DNA from: an uncultured Caulobacteraceae bacterium
GTDB lineage: Bacteria > Pseudomonadota > Alphaproteobacteria > Caulobacterales > Caulobacteraceae
Reading direction: 5' to 3'
Length of the DNA: 18,027 bases
Assembly (NCBI GenBank): GCA_937910255.1
Contig: CALEOQ010000273.1
Location: forward strand, 1 to 18,027
Shown here: in pieces, positions 6,895 through 14,205 of the stretch
How the letters are laid out: each line of letters begins with the position of its first letter
How positions within the stretch are numbered: position 1 is the stretch's first letter
The notes under the pieces: generated by a model
Database searches by the model: none
Seen by the model: only the letters and a program-made list of their open reading frames with translations
What the model was told of the DNA's origin: nothing
Translations under genes and position numbers: made by a program

Positions 6895-7605
6895 TCAGAG
6901 GTGGGCGACCTTATGGCCCTTCACACCGAAACGCATATAGGGCGAGGGTCGCTCCGGATCATCCAGACGCAAGACCGCCTCCTTGATCATGGTGCGGGTC
7001 ACCATGGGCAGCTCCAGGCCGAGCGCGTCGTCGAAATCGACCCAGGCGATCTCCTCCAGCTCCCCGCAATCGGGCTGGCGGTCCAGGCTGATCAGCCGCT
7101 CGGCGTCGGCCATCAGGAACCAGGTGTCGAACCGCTTGGCCAGCATGGGCGGGGTCACCGCCCGGGCGATGATCTCCATGGCCTCCAGGTCGGGCAGGGC
7201 GCCCTGGGCCAGAAACTCCCGCCAGGGACCGACGCCGGGCCGTGGCGGAGCCGCCTTGGCCAGCAGCAGGCCGGCCTCCTCGAAGGTCTCGCGGATGGCC
7301 GCCAGGGCCAGGGCCTGGCCGCGCCCGCGCTTGATGTGGCGGTCGAACTTGGCCGCCACCTCAGGCCTCAGGTCGGTGGCGTGGGGGGCGCGGAAGTCGG
7401 CGCGGTCGATGCGGCCGCCGGGAAACACCCAGAGATTGGGCATGAAGTCATGGCCACTGTTGCGCTTGCCCATCAGGACCCGCGGCTTGGCGGCGTCCCG
7501 GCGGACCAGGATGATGGTCGCCGCATCCCGCGGCTTCACGGCTCGGGCGCCCTCGGGGCGCATGCGCCCGCCCTCGGGGCGGCGGGGAATCTCTGCGTCA
7601 GTCAT
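6895..7605 (-). CDS. NUDIX hydrolase (NUDT19/NUDT7-like architecture)
   Basis: Predicted pyrophosphohydrolase acting on a nucleoside diphosphate linked to another group; 236 residues from ATG 7605. The Nudix box is split: VFPGGRID at 60-67 is separated by about 35 residues from the helix LAAIRETFEEAGLLL at 101-115, which holds the metal-binding E106, E109 and E110. This long insertion is seen in the NUDT7/NUDT19 branch, which cleaves CoA derivatives, but I infer only the architecture, not the substrate. The frame is open 78 codons further upstream without similarity to the family. ATG 7605 has no clear ribosome site, and an alternative ATG at 7563 has GAGGG upstream. First gene of the NUDIX, reductase, pirin operon. 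Confidence 0.88.
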   Translation of the reverse strand: MTDAEIPRRPEGGRMRPEGARAVKPRDAATIILVRRDAAKPRVLMGKRNSGHDFMPNLWVFPGGRIDRADFRAPHATDLRPEVAAKFDRHIKRGRGQALALAAIRETFEEAGLLLAKAAPPRPGVGPWREFLAQGALPDLEAMEIIARAVTPPMLAKRFDTWFLMADAERLISLDRQPDCGELEEIAWVDFDDALGLELPMVTRTMIKEAVLRLDDPERPSPYMRFGVKGHKVAHL

Positions 7606-7847
7606 GAAACAACTGTATGGCCGCCCGGGGACGCAGAGGAAGCATGACGTCGGGGAAGGGGCCGGGGGGTGACGAGGACTGGCGCCCATCCTGTGCGTCT
7701 CGAATGGGCTCATTGTGGCGGTTTGGAAAGTCCGCTTCCGGGCGCGCAGGCGAGCGATTGCGCCGCTAACACGATTTGGGCGCGTTGCGGTCCTTCGGGT
7801 GTTTCTCTGCCTCGAAGGTTCGGCAGGGCTGTCAGCCACCTCCAGGT
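7606..7847. other. Intergenic region between NUDIX gene and S41 peptidase gene
   Basis: This is the 242-base gap downstream of the peptidase and upstream of the NUDIX gene. It should hold the NUDIX operon promoter, but I see no convincing -35/-10 pair. One inverted repeat, CCTTCG at 7792-7797 and CGAAGG at 7813-7818 with a 15-base loop, might weakly end peptidase transcription; no T run follows. Short open frames here have no ribosome sites or recognisable content. Confidence 0.4.
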
Positions 7848-9179
7848 CTACCTAGGGAGCTGAACGAGATCGGCCTCCGTCGTGGTTGGCTGCAATAGCG
7901 CCCAGGCGTCGATCCTGCCGTCTTGGTTCAAAGCAATGGCGACGCGAGCGGCGCCGTTCTCGAAGCGCGTTTCGAACAGGTCGCCCCCAAACGCATCGAC
8001 TTCAACAAAGGTGACCGTACGAAGAGGCCCCAAGCCAGCAAGCGTGGCCGACGTCTGCTCAAGCCTCCGCCTGGTGGCGCTCTCAGCCCGCTCGGTCATC
8101 GCGGCATAGTTCGGGTTTCCCGAACTGATCTCACCGAGCAGGCGCCGCACAGCCGCCTCTGATCCTGCTGCCGCCGCTGAGCGCGGCGCAAACACCTGTG
8201 CACGCGATGCGTCCTCGACCGCGGCCTGCGCGGGACCGCCCAGGTCCTGGAGCGCGGTGCTGAAGGCCTCTGCAGTCGTTGAAGAAACATCGGGCTGAAC
8301 GCCGCGACCATCCCAGTTCGTCTTTGTGTAGGGGTTCTCAGCTCGCGCAAAGGGCACGAGCACGGTGAAGCCGTGCCTAAGTTTGGTTGGTGCTGTGGGG
8401 TTGGCGCCACCACGCGTGCGTTCGCCAACCACGGCGCCGATCCCCAGACCTTGGATGTCATAAGCGAACTCTTCGCCGCCCGAGAATGTGGATGCGCTCG
8501 TGAGCACCCGGAGGGGGATGCCAGAAAAGCTTACGGGTGTTGGCTCGCTGTAGAAGGCCTGGCGCGTGAGGTCTGATGTGCCCGGCTGGCGTGAGACTAT
8601 GTCGTTGATATGGGTCATCGACCCTGGCGGGATCAGGAAGCTTGCTAGGTAGCTGACAGCAGCCGGGTCGCCGCCGGTGTTCCGTCGCACATCAATGATC
8701 AGGGCGCGACTTCCAGCCAGAGCCGTCATCGCGCGGTCAAGTGTCGGCTTGAATCTCTCTTTCGGAGGGAACGAGACGATCTCGATATATCCGATCCTGT
8801 CATCCAACCTGTCAGCCCTTACGACCCCCGCCTCGCTCTTCGGTGGGGGCGCAAGATTGAAAACTGCATTCGGGTTTGCGTCGGATTCGACACCAAGATG
8901 CTGATCTGGGGCCACCTCCTTGAGGTGGCTAGTGAGCACCTGAGCCAATTCGCCAGGCATCAGGATTGACTCGTATGCACCAGCGGACCAGCGCGATGCG
9001 ATCAGGTCAGCGGCCTGCGCACCGACCTCTGGAACCACGTAACGTGCTCGCATCGCCGCTGCGAGGTCTTGCACCACCTCACTTCGAGCGACGGCCGTAA
9101 GCGGTTCGGCGTTGGCCCAGCCGCTGATCGCTACTGCCGCCGCCAGTGCGACGAAGCCACTAAAGTGTCGAGGATTCAT
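7848..9179 (-). CDS. Secreted S41-family serine peptidase (IRBP/tail-specific protease-like)
   Basis: Predicted exported protease of 443 residues. Residues 1-24 form a signal peptide with a hydrophobic core (FVALAAAVAIS) and a likely cut after WANA. Residues 25-105 resemble the helical N-terminal domain of the IRBP-type S41 proteins. The peptidase core follows: IDVRRNTGG at 162-170; TSASTFSGGEEF at 227-238, with the probable nucleophile S233; and GRGVQPDV at 291-298. No PDZ domain is evident. The last 110 residues or so (about 335-443) form an extra C-terminal region I do not recognise, ending in a strand-rich part. ATG 9179 is chosen for its AGGGA element and signal peptide; a Met 17 codons upstream is less likely. 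GC is lower than in the core genes (37 of 60 at 8821-8880). It is divergent from the AraC gene. The substrate is unknown. Confidence 0.87.
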   Translation of the reverse strand: MNPRHFSGFVALAAAVAISGWANAEPLTAVARSEVVQDLAAAMRARYVVPEVGAQAADLIASRWSAGAYESILMPGELAQVLTSHLKEVAPDQHLGVESDANPNAVFNLAPPPKSEAGVVRADRLDDRIGYIEIVSFPPKERFKPTLDRAMTALAGSRALIIDVRRNTGGDPAAVSYLASFLIPPGSMTHINDIVSRQPGTSDLTRQAFYSEPTPVSFSGIPLRVLTSASTFSGGEEFAYDIQGLGIGAVVGERTRGGANPTAPTKLRHGFTVLVPFARAENPYTKTNWDGRGVQPDVSSTTAEAFSTALQDLGGPAQAAVEDASRAQVFAPRSAAAAGSEAAVRRLLGEISSGNPNYAAMTERAESATRRRLEQTSATLAGLGPLRTVTFVEVDAFGGDLFETRFENGAARVAIALNQDGRIDAWALLQPTTTEADLVQLPR

Positions 9180-9393
9180 GGTTGTCCCTGAGCTGAACGC
9201 AACCCTTACGACAATGAGCGCCCATCTCAAGTTCGGTCTCTAAGCTTGATGCCTCAAGCCGGCGCTGCGACACTCGCTATCGTCCGGAATCCGGCCCGTG
9301 GCTAATGTCAGCAAGTGGCGCCGATCAGACGCGGCTTTCAAGCTTGCGGACAGGCCAGAGAGCAGCCCCCTGAACTGCCGAGATGGATGGTGA

Positions 9394-9409
9394 TTGGCGG
9401 CAGCGCCAA
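9394..9409. promoter_or_regulatory. Perfect inverted repeat, possible operator (TTGGCG-N4-CGCCAA)
   Basis: A perfect six-base-arm palindrome with a four-base centre sits 46 bases upstream of the AraC-type gene, in the gap it shares with the divergent S41 peptidase. No T run follows, so an operator fits better than a terminator. Its owner could be the adjacent AraC/GyrI-like regulator, but AraC proteins often bind direct repeats, so this is only a suggestion. Confidence 0.35.
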
Positions 9410-9420
9410 AAAGTGCGCAA

Positions 9421-9435
9421 TTCGGATCAACCGAA
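9421..9435. promoter_or_regulatory. Second inverted repeat near the araC-type start (TTCGG-N5-CCGAA)
   Basis: A perfect five-base-arm inverted repeat ends 19 bases before the ATG of the AraC-type gene. It is followed by GCTAGCCT at 9441-9448, which resembles the Caulobacter -10 pattern (GCTANAWC). A start point near the ATG would make the message nearly leaderless, consistent with the weak ribosome site. The repeat would overlap the -35 to -10 region and could be autoregulatory. Confidence 0.3.
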
Positions 9436-9454
9436 CCTGCGCTAGCCTGGGTTC

Positions 9455-10306
9455 ATGCCAAAGGCTCTCACCTCAGACGACTATAGCCGCCGCTTGCAGC
9501 GGGTTGTCGCGCACCTGACGTTGCATCTCGACGACAATGTTGACCTTACGACGCTTGCTGAGATCGCCTGCTTCTCTCCGTATCACTTCCATCGCATCTA
9601 TCGAGCCTGCATGGGCGAGACCATCCGAGAGACGGTCTCACGGCTCCGATTGGCCCGCGCAGCGAACGATCTCGCCCGTTCTACGCAGCCGGTGACTGAG
9701 GTGGCTAGACGGGCCGGCTACGGCTCGCTGGCTGCGTTCAACCATGCGTTCTCAGGAGCATTTGGAAAGTCCCCGACCGCCTTCCGGAGCGCGCGAGCCT
9801 GCCGCCCCGAGGAGCATTTCCCTGGAGAAGGAATACGCCTCATGCCCATCACCATCCAAGAGCGCGAACCGATGCGACTTGCCGCTATCGAGCATCGCGG
9901 ACCGCATGCCGACGTTGGTCGGACATTCCAGAAGCTAATGGCTTGGGCAGGACCGCGCGGTCTGTTGGGTGATGCTGCGCGGGGCGTAACTCTCTATCCC
10001 GGCGATCAGGAATGTGAGAGCTCTGACGCGCGAGCGATTGTTGGGGTCACTGTCCGCCAAGAATGCTTGGGCGATGATGTAGCCTCGATCTACGTCGTCC
10101 CGGGGGGCCGCCATGCGGTCCTCGTGCACCAGGGGCCATATGCCCAGCTGCCTCACAGCTACGATGAACTGTTTGCTTGGCTTCCGATGAGCGGCGAAGC
10201 GCCCGCAGACACGCCCTTGTTCGAGGTGAACCTGAATGACCCGCGAACCACGCCGCCCGAGGGTCTACTGACCGAAATCTGTTTGCCGTTGCAGTTGCAG
10301 GCCTGA
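9455..10306 (+). CDS. AraC-family transcriptional regulator with GyrI-like effector domain
   Basis: DNA-binding regulator of 283 residues. The N-terminal two-helix-turn-helix AraC domain spans about 12-112: the first helix pair around LTTLAEIACFSPYHFHRIYR, the second around VTEVARRAGYGSLAAFNHAFS, then the family motif FGKSPTAFR. A short linker leads to a GyrI-like (SbmC/Rob-type) small-molecule-binding domain at about 130-283, with a closing GPYAQLPHSYDELFAWLP segment. This order is that of Rob-like regulators that respond to drugs or amphipathic compounds. The start has only weak ribosome-site support, and two palindromes lie just upstream. Divergence from the S41 peptidase gene suggests it may control that gene as well as itself; this is inference. 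GC is low for the window (31 of 60 at 9541-9600). Confidence 0.9.
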   Translation: MPKALTSDDYSRRLQRVVAHLTLHLDDNVDLTTLAEIACFSPYHFHRIYRACMGETIRETVSRLRLARAANDLARSTQPVTEVARRAGYGSLAAFNHAFSGAFGKSPTAFRSARACRPEEHFPGEGIRLMPITIQEREPMRLAAIEHRGPHADVGRTFQKLMAWAGPRGLLGDAARGVTLYPGDQECESSDARAIVGVTVRQECLGDDVASIYVVPGGRHAVLVHQGPYAQLPHSYDELFAWLPMSGEAPADTPLFEVNLNDPRTTPPEGLLTEICLPLQLQA

Positions 10307-10619
10307 CGACGCTGAGCGTCTGCTTTCCGCACTCGCCGAGATGTCCCCTCCTGGCGCGGTGCTGACCGGTCAGAAGTTTGGCTACCCCTACCCACCATTG
10401 GTAGACATGTCACAGCGGCGGCGGCGCAAAGACGCTCTGGGGCAGCATCACGGTCTTCGTACGACGGCATCAGCGACCTGCGCGCAGTCCAGTGCGTCTG
10501 CAACTGAAGAGCTGAGTTTGATGTCGATCTACAACGACTACGGCCAACGTTAGATATTATGTCTAGACTCCCGACAACCTTAGGTGTTCATCTCTCAGCG
10601 CAAACGGGAGGGTCTGGGA
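10307..10619. other. Intergenic region between araC-type gene and lipoprotein gene
   Basis: There are 313 bases without a convincing gene. Just after the AraC stop is GACGCT-G-AGCGTC (10308-10320), a short hairpin followed by TGCTTT that could be a weak terminator. A second inverted repeat, CTACC and GGTAG with a seven-base loop, lies at 10388-10404. The 3' part (about 10545-10590) is A/T richer and is where the lipoprotein promoter should be, but I cannot assign clear elements. An open frame at 10341-10553 has no family features. Confidence 0.4.
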
Positions 10620-11468
10620 ATGAACAGTAATGTTGCGCTATCGCTCGCGGTGTTGGCGACCGCTCTAGCGGGCTGTCAGAGCCTTGATCGCAGTATCTCG
10701 CAGATTGGCTATACTCCGATTAGGCCGCCCCAGACCATCGTCGCGCCAGGCTCGATCATCCGCGTTACGTCGGCACGGCCGTTGAAGGTGGCAACACTAT
10801 GCACGCCAGCGAGTGCTTATACCTCAGCCTTGAAGGTCGAGGTGTCCGACGCCGCGACGTACAAGTGGTCACAAACAATCAAAAGCTCGTTCGATCTCGA
10901 GGCCAAATACAAGGACTTGATAAATGCTGAGCTCGGCCAGCGCTCCGTGAGGAGCGTGGACATGACACTCGCGAACGGGAAAGTCCTGGTTTTACCTGAT
11001 GTGGAGATATCGAGGGCGGTAATTGCAGGAGCGACAGATCCAGCTTGCCAGCACACCGTGGCATATTGGCGAGGTCGGAATGTTCCGCTGTCAATCGTAT
11101 CCGAGGTTCTTCAGGCGGACGTGACCTTTACGATTATTTTCGAAAGCGACGTTTCTGCGGATGTTCAAGCGAAGATTACTAAAGACATCGCCCCCAAGTT
11201 GCTTGCAAATGTAGGTATAATAACGGATAATACAGTGCAGGGCGAGGCGTTGTTCTGGGGCGTGCGCGACGCGCCTGAACTTGTTGAGCTGTACACGAGT
11301 GGCCAGGTTGCTGGGCCGCTTGATGAGGAGATGGCTGCCGCGGCCCATCGGAGCCCCAGCTCTATCCAAGGCCTCCTCGGCAGCCGCACGCGAACAAAGG
11401 TGCGCTCGCCGATTCTGAGCGATGAGGCCGTCGTGGAAGTGACCCTAGAAGGTGCCGCAACTCAGTAG
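10620..11468 (+). CDS. Putative lipoprotein of unknown function
   Basis: I do not recognise this protein. It has 282 residues from ATG 10620, with GGGAGGG about eight bases upstream; an in-frame Met 12 codons earlier is less likely. It begins with a short lipoprotein signal peptide (MNSNVALSLAVLATALAGC), with lipobox LAGC and lipidated Cys19. Asp is not at the +2 position (CQSL), so outer-membrane sorting is plausible. The rest is soluble, mixed alpha/beta looking, with no second membrane span and two further cysteines (in TLCTPA and PACQHT) that could form a disulphide. GC is far below the neighbours (24 of 60 at 11161-11220) and codons such as ATA are used, which hints at horizontal acquisition. 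No partner gene is adjacent. Confidence 0.75.
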   Translation: MNSNVALSLAVLATALAGCQSLDRSISQIGYTPIRPPQTIVAPGSIIRVTSARPLKVATLCTPASAYTSALKVEVSDAATYKWSQTIKSSFDLEAKYKDLINAELGQRSVRSVDMTLANGKVLVLPDVEISRAVIAGATDPACQHTVAYWRGRNVPLSIVSEVLQADVTFTIIFESDVSADVQAKITKDIAPKLLANVGIITDNTVQGEALFWGVRDAPELVELYTSGQVAGPLDEEMAAAAHRSPSSIQGLLGSRTRTKVRSPILSDEAVVEVTLEGAATQ

Positions 11469-11862
11469 CGGTGCTCCATGTAGAACCAACCTGGCCCTCG
11501 GCTGCAGGGGCGGGGCTTTTTGCGTCGCGGGCCAGACGCAAGCACTCGCCGGTCGCACGACGTCGCAGTCGGTGACTTTAAACGTCTGGCCGGACGGAAG
11601 GCCGCGTCATCAATCGTCCCAGGCAGCGGTTTTGCTTTAGGCACTTGCGCGAGGACGAGGCCCATAATGGTGACCAGCAACATCGTCGCCCCTATCGCAG
11701 AGCTATAGAAGCGCATGGCATGCGAACATCCGCAAGGTCGTGATCTGTGGAGTGCTCCGCCGCAGCGGACGTCAAGGTCCGTTTTGCGGCCGTCAGCCGA
11801 GGGCAGCTCCTGGCGCCTAGCAGAAACCGACGTCAGCTTGGCAACGGGAGCGCAACTGCCCC
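11469..11862. other. 394-base region without a convincing gene, between lipoprotein and rnr
   Basis: A weak hairpin (CCCT/AGGG, 11495-11509) ahead of GGGGCTTTTTG at 11512-11522 may end the lipoprotein transcript. A clearer hairpin, CGGAC and GTCCG with a six-base loop at 11766-11781 followed by TTTT, is terminator-like on the plus strand. On the minus strand an open frame at 11462-11716 would encode 84 residues with a hydrophobic N-terminal helix (MLLVTIMGLVLA), but it has no ribosome site and a basic, low-complexity tail, so I do not call it a gene. I see nothing else. Confidence 0.4.
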
Positions 11863-14151
11863 CTACCGCCGCCGGTGCTTGCCGCCCTGGCGGGGCAGGG
11901 GTGGGCGGCCGGCCTTGCGGCGGATGCCTAGGCGCGGGCGCGGGGCGGTGGGGTCGGGGGCGGCTGGCTCGCTCAGCATCTCGAACAGCAGGCCGCCGGT
12001 GATCGGCGTGGCCTCGCGCAGCCGCACCTCGACGCTCATGCCCAGCGGCCAGCGGGCGCCGGAGCGTTCGCCCACCAGGGCGTGCATCTTCTCATCGTGG
12101 ATGAAGAACTCATCGCCCAGGTTGGAGATCGGGATCAGGCCGTCGGCGCCGGTCTCGGCCAGGCGGATGAACAGGCCGAACCGGGTGACCCCGGTGATCC
12201 GGCCGCAGAAGGTCGCGCCGACCCGATCGGACAGGAAGGCGGCCACATAGCGGTCGGTGGCGTCGCGTTCGGCGGCCATAGCCCGGCGCTCGGCATGGGT
12301 GATCTCCTCGGCCGTGGCTTTCATGTGGGAGATGTCCCAGTCGCTCAGGCCGTCAGGACCGCCGGGCAGGTTGAGGCCAAGGGCGCTGACCAGGGCCCGG
12401 TGCACGATCAGGTCGGCATAGCGGCGGATCGGCGAGGTGAAGTGGGCGTAGCGGTCCAGGTTCAGGCCGAAGTGGCCGATATTGTCGGTGGAATAGTGGG
12501 CCTGCATCTGGGTGCGCAGGACCACCTCATTGACGATCTCGGCGTGCGGTCCCTCCCGCGTCAGGTCCAGCAGCCGGTTGAAGCGGTCGGTGCGGGCGGC
12601 CTCGCCCTTGGACCAGTTCACCGAGATCGAGCCCAGAAACTCGGCCAGGGCGTCCAGCTTCTCGGGGCTCGGCGCATCATGGATCCGGTAGATCAGCGGG
12701 GTGCGCTTGGCCTCCAGGGTCTCGGCGGCGCAGACATTGGCCTGGATCATCATCTCCTCGATCAGCTTGTGGGCTTCGAGGGAGGGGCGGGGCGTGATGG
12801 AGGCGACCTTGCCGTCCTCGCCGATGACGATCCGGCGCTCCGAGCTTTCGATGGCCAGCGGCGAGCGGGCCTCGCGGCCCTTCTTCATGGTCAGATAGGC
12901 GGCCCACAGGGGCTTGAGGATCGGCTCCAGCAGGGGGCCGGCCTTGTCGTCAGGGCGGCCGTCGATGGCGTCCTGGGCCTGCTCATAGGCCAGCTTGGCG
13001 GCCGAGCGCATCAGGCCGCGGACGAACCTGTGGCTGCGCTTGCGGCCCTGGCTGTCGAACACCATCCGCACGGCCATGCAGGCGCGGTTCTCGCCCTCCC
13101 GCAGGGAGCACAGGCCGTTGGAGAGCCGCTCGGGCAGCATGGGCTCCACCCGGTCGGGGAAGTAGACGCTGTTGGCCTTGTCGCGGGCCTCGCGGTCGAG
13201 GGCGCCGCCGGGGCGGACATAGGCGGCCACGTCAGCAATGGCGACCCAGACGATCCAGCCGCCCGGGTTGCGCGGGTCCTCGTCAGCCTGGGCGAAGACC
13301 GCATCGTCGTGGTCGCGGGCGTCAGCCGGGTCGATGGTGATCAGCGGCAGGTCGCGCAGATCCTCCCGGCCGGCCAGCTCCGGCGGCCGGGCCGCTTCGG
13401 CCTCAGCCTCGGCCTCATCGGAGAAGCCGGTGGGGATGCCGTGGCTGTGGATGGCGATCAGGCTGGCGGCGCGGGGCTCGTCCTCGCGGCCGACCACCTC
13501 CAGCACCTTGCCGCGCTTGGGGCCGTGATGGCGTTCGGCCGAGCCCACCTGGGCCAGGACCAGGTCGCCGTCCTTGAGCTGGCCGTCATCGAAGACGATC
13601 AGGCTTTCCTTGGACTTGCGGTCCACCGGCTCGATGCGGACCTCGCGGCGGTGCTTGCGCACGACGCCGAGCACGCGATGGGCGCTCTGGCCCAGGCGCT
13701 TGATCAGCCGGGCCTCGGTCTCGCCGCTTTCCAGGGTGACGAACCGGACCAGCAGGCGGTCGCCCAGACCGGGCGCCCCGGCCACCGCCTCGGCCTTGTC
13801 CGGCGCCAGATGCACCAGCGGCGCGTCTTCGGCCCCCTTGGTCAGGCGCACCAGCAGGTCGCCGTCGGTGTCGCGCTCGACCACGTCCACCACGCCCACC
13901 GGAGGCAGGGCGCCGGTCTCGGCCACGCCCTTGCGGCCACGGCGGCTCAAGGTTCCTTCGGCCTGCAGTTCGCCCAGCATCTCGCGCAGGGCCCGGCGGT
14001 CAGCGCCCTTCAGGCCAAAGGTGCGCGCCAGTTCCGAGCGGTCGGTCTCGCCGGTCTCGCGGATGTGACGCAGCAGGGTTTCGCGATCGGGCAGGCCCGC
14101 GGGGCGGGCGGCGGCGAAGCGTTCGGACTTGGGCTTGCGGGTCTTGACCAT
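11863..14151 (-). CDS. rnr: Ribonuclease R
   Basis: 3'-to-5' processive exoribonuclease that degrades structured RNA and takes part in RNA quality control and cold adaptation. 762 residues, normal for the family. Order: an N-terminal winged-helix region (about 20-80); OB/cold-shock-like domains to about 250; the RNB catalytic domain, with Mg-binding aspartates in DPADARDHDD at 274-283; an S1 RNA-binding domain at about 645-727 (GRITGVTRFGLFIRL); and a basic Arg/Lys-rich tail to 762. An acidic patch, DEAEAEAEAA, precedes the RNB domain. The start has AAGG about six bases upstream. It lies 54 bases downstream of the ATPase gene and is probably transcribed with topA and the ATPase; topA followed by rnr is common in alphaproteobacteria. 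Confidence 0.96.
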   Translation of the reverse strand: MVKTRKPKSERFAAARPAGLPDRETLLRHIRETGETDRSELARTFGLKGADRRALREMLGELQAEGTLSRRGRKGVAETGALPPVGVVDVVERDTDGDLLVRLTKGAEDAPLVHLAPDKAEAVAGAPGLGDRLLVRFVTLESGETEARLIKRLGQSAHRVLGVVRKHRREVRIEPVDRKSKESLIVFDDGQLKDGDLVLAQVGSAERHHGPKRGKVLEVVGREDEPRAASLIAIHSHGIPTGFSDEAEAEAEAARPPELAGREDLRDLPLITIDPADARDHDDAVFAQADEDPRNPGGWIVWVAIADVAAYVRPGGALDREARDKANSVYFPDRVEPMLPERLSNGLCSLREGENRACMAVRMVFDSQGRKRSHRFVRGLMRSAAKLAYEQAQDAIDGRPDDKAGPLLEPILKPLWAAYLTMKKGREARSPLAIESSERRIVIGEDGKVASITPRPSLEAHKLIEEMMIQANVCAAETLEAKRTPLIYRIHDAPSPEKLDALAEFLGSISVNWSKGEAARTDRFNRLLDLTREGPHAEIVNEVVLRTQMQAHYSTDNIGHFGLNLDRYAHFTSPIRRYADLIVHRALVSALGLNLPGGPDGLSDWDISHMKATAEEITHAERRAMAAERDATDRYVAAFLSDRVGATFCGRITGVTRFGLFIRLAETGADGLIPISNLGDEFFIHDEKMHALVGERSGARWPLGMSVEVRLREATPITGGLLFEMLSEPAAPDPTAPRPRLGIRRKAGRPPLPRQGGKHRRR

Positions 14152-14205
14152 GGCGCCTTGTAACGCGGGAATCGCCGGTGCGCTTCACGAAGTGCCTTGC
14201 GGGCT

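Noticed and set aside
7606..7847. tRNA gene or attachment site at the edge of the lower-GC stretch
   Set aside because: No cloverleaf-compatible sequence or T-loop signature was found here or in the other gaps.
11462..11716. Small minus-strand membrane protein (84 residues) beside the lipoprotein
   Set aside because: It has a hydrophobic start but no ribosome site, a basic low-complexity tail, and overlaps the lipoprotein stop. Chance is the better explanation.
12082..14163. Long open frame (693 codons) on the plus strand opposite rnr
   Set aside because: It is a shadow of RNase R: same high-GC effect, low-complexity translation, no ribosome site.
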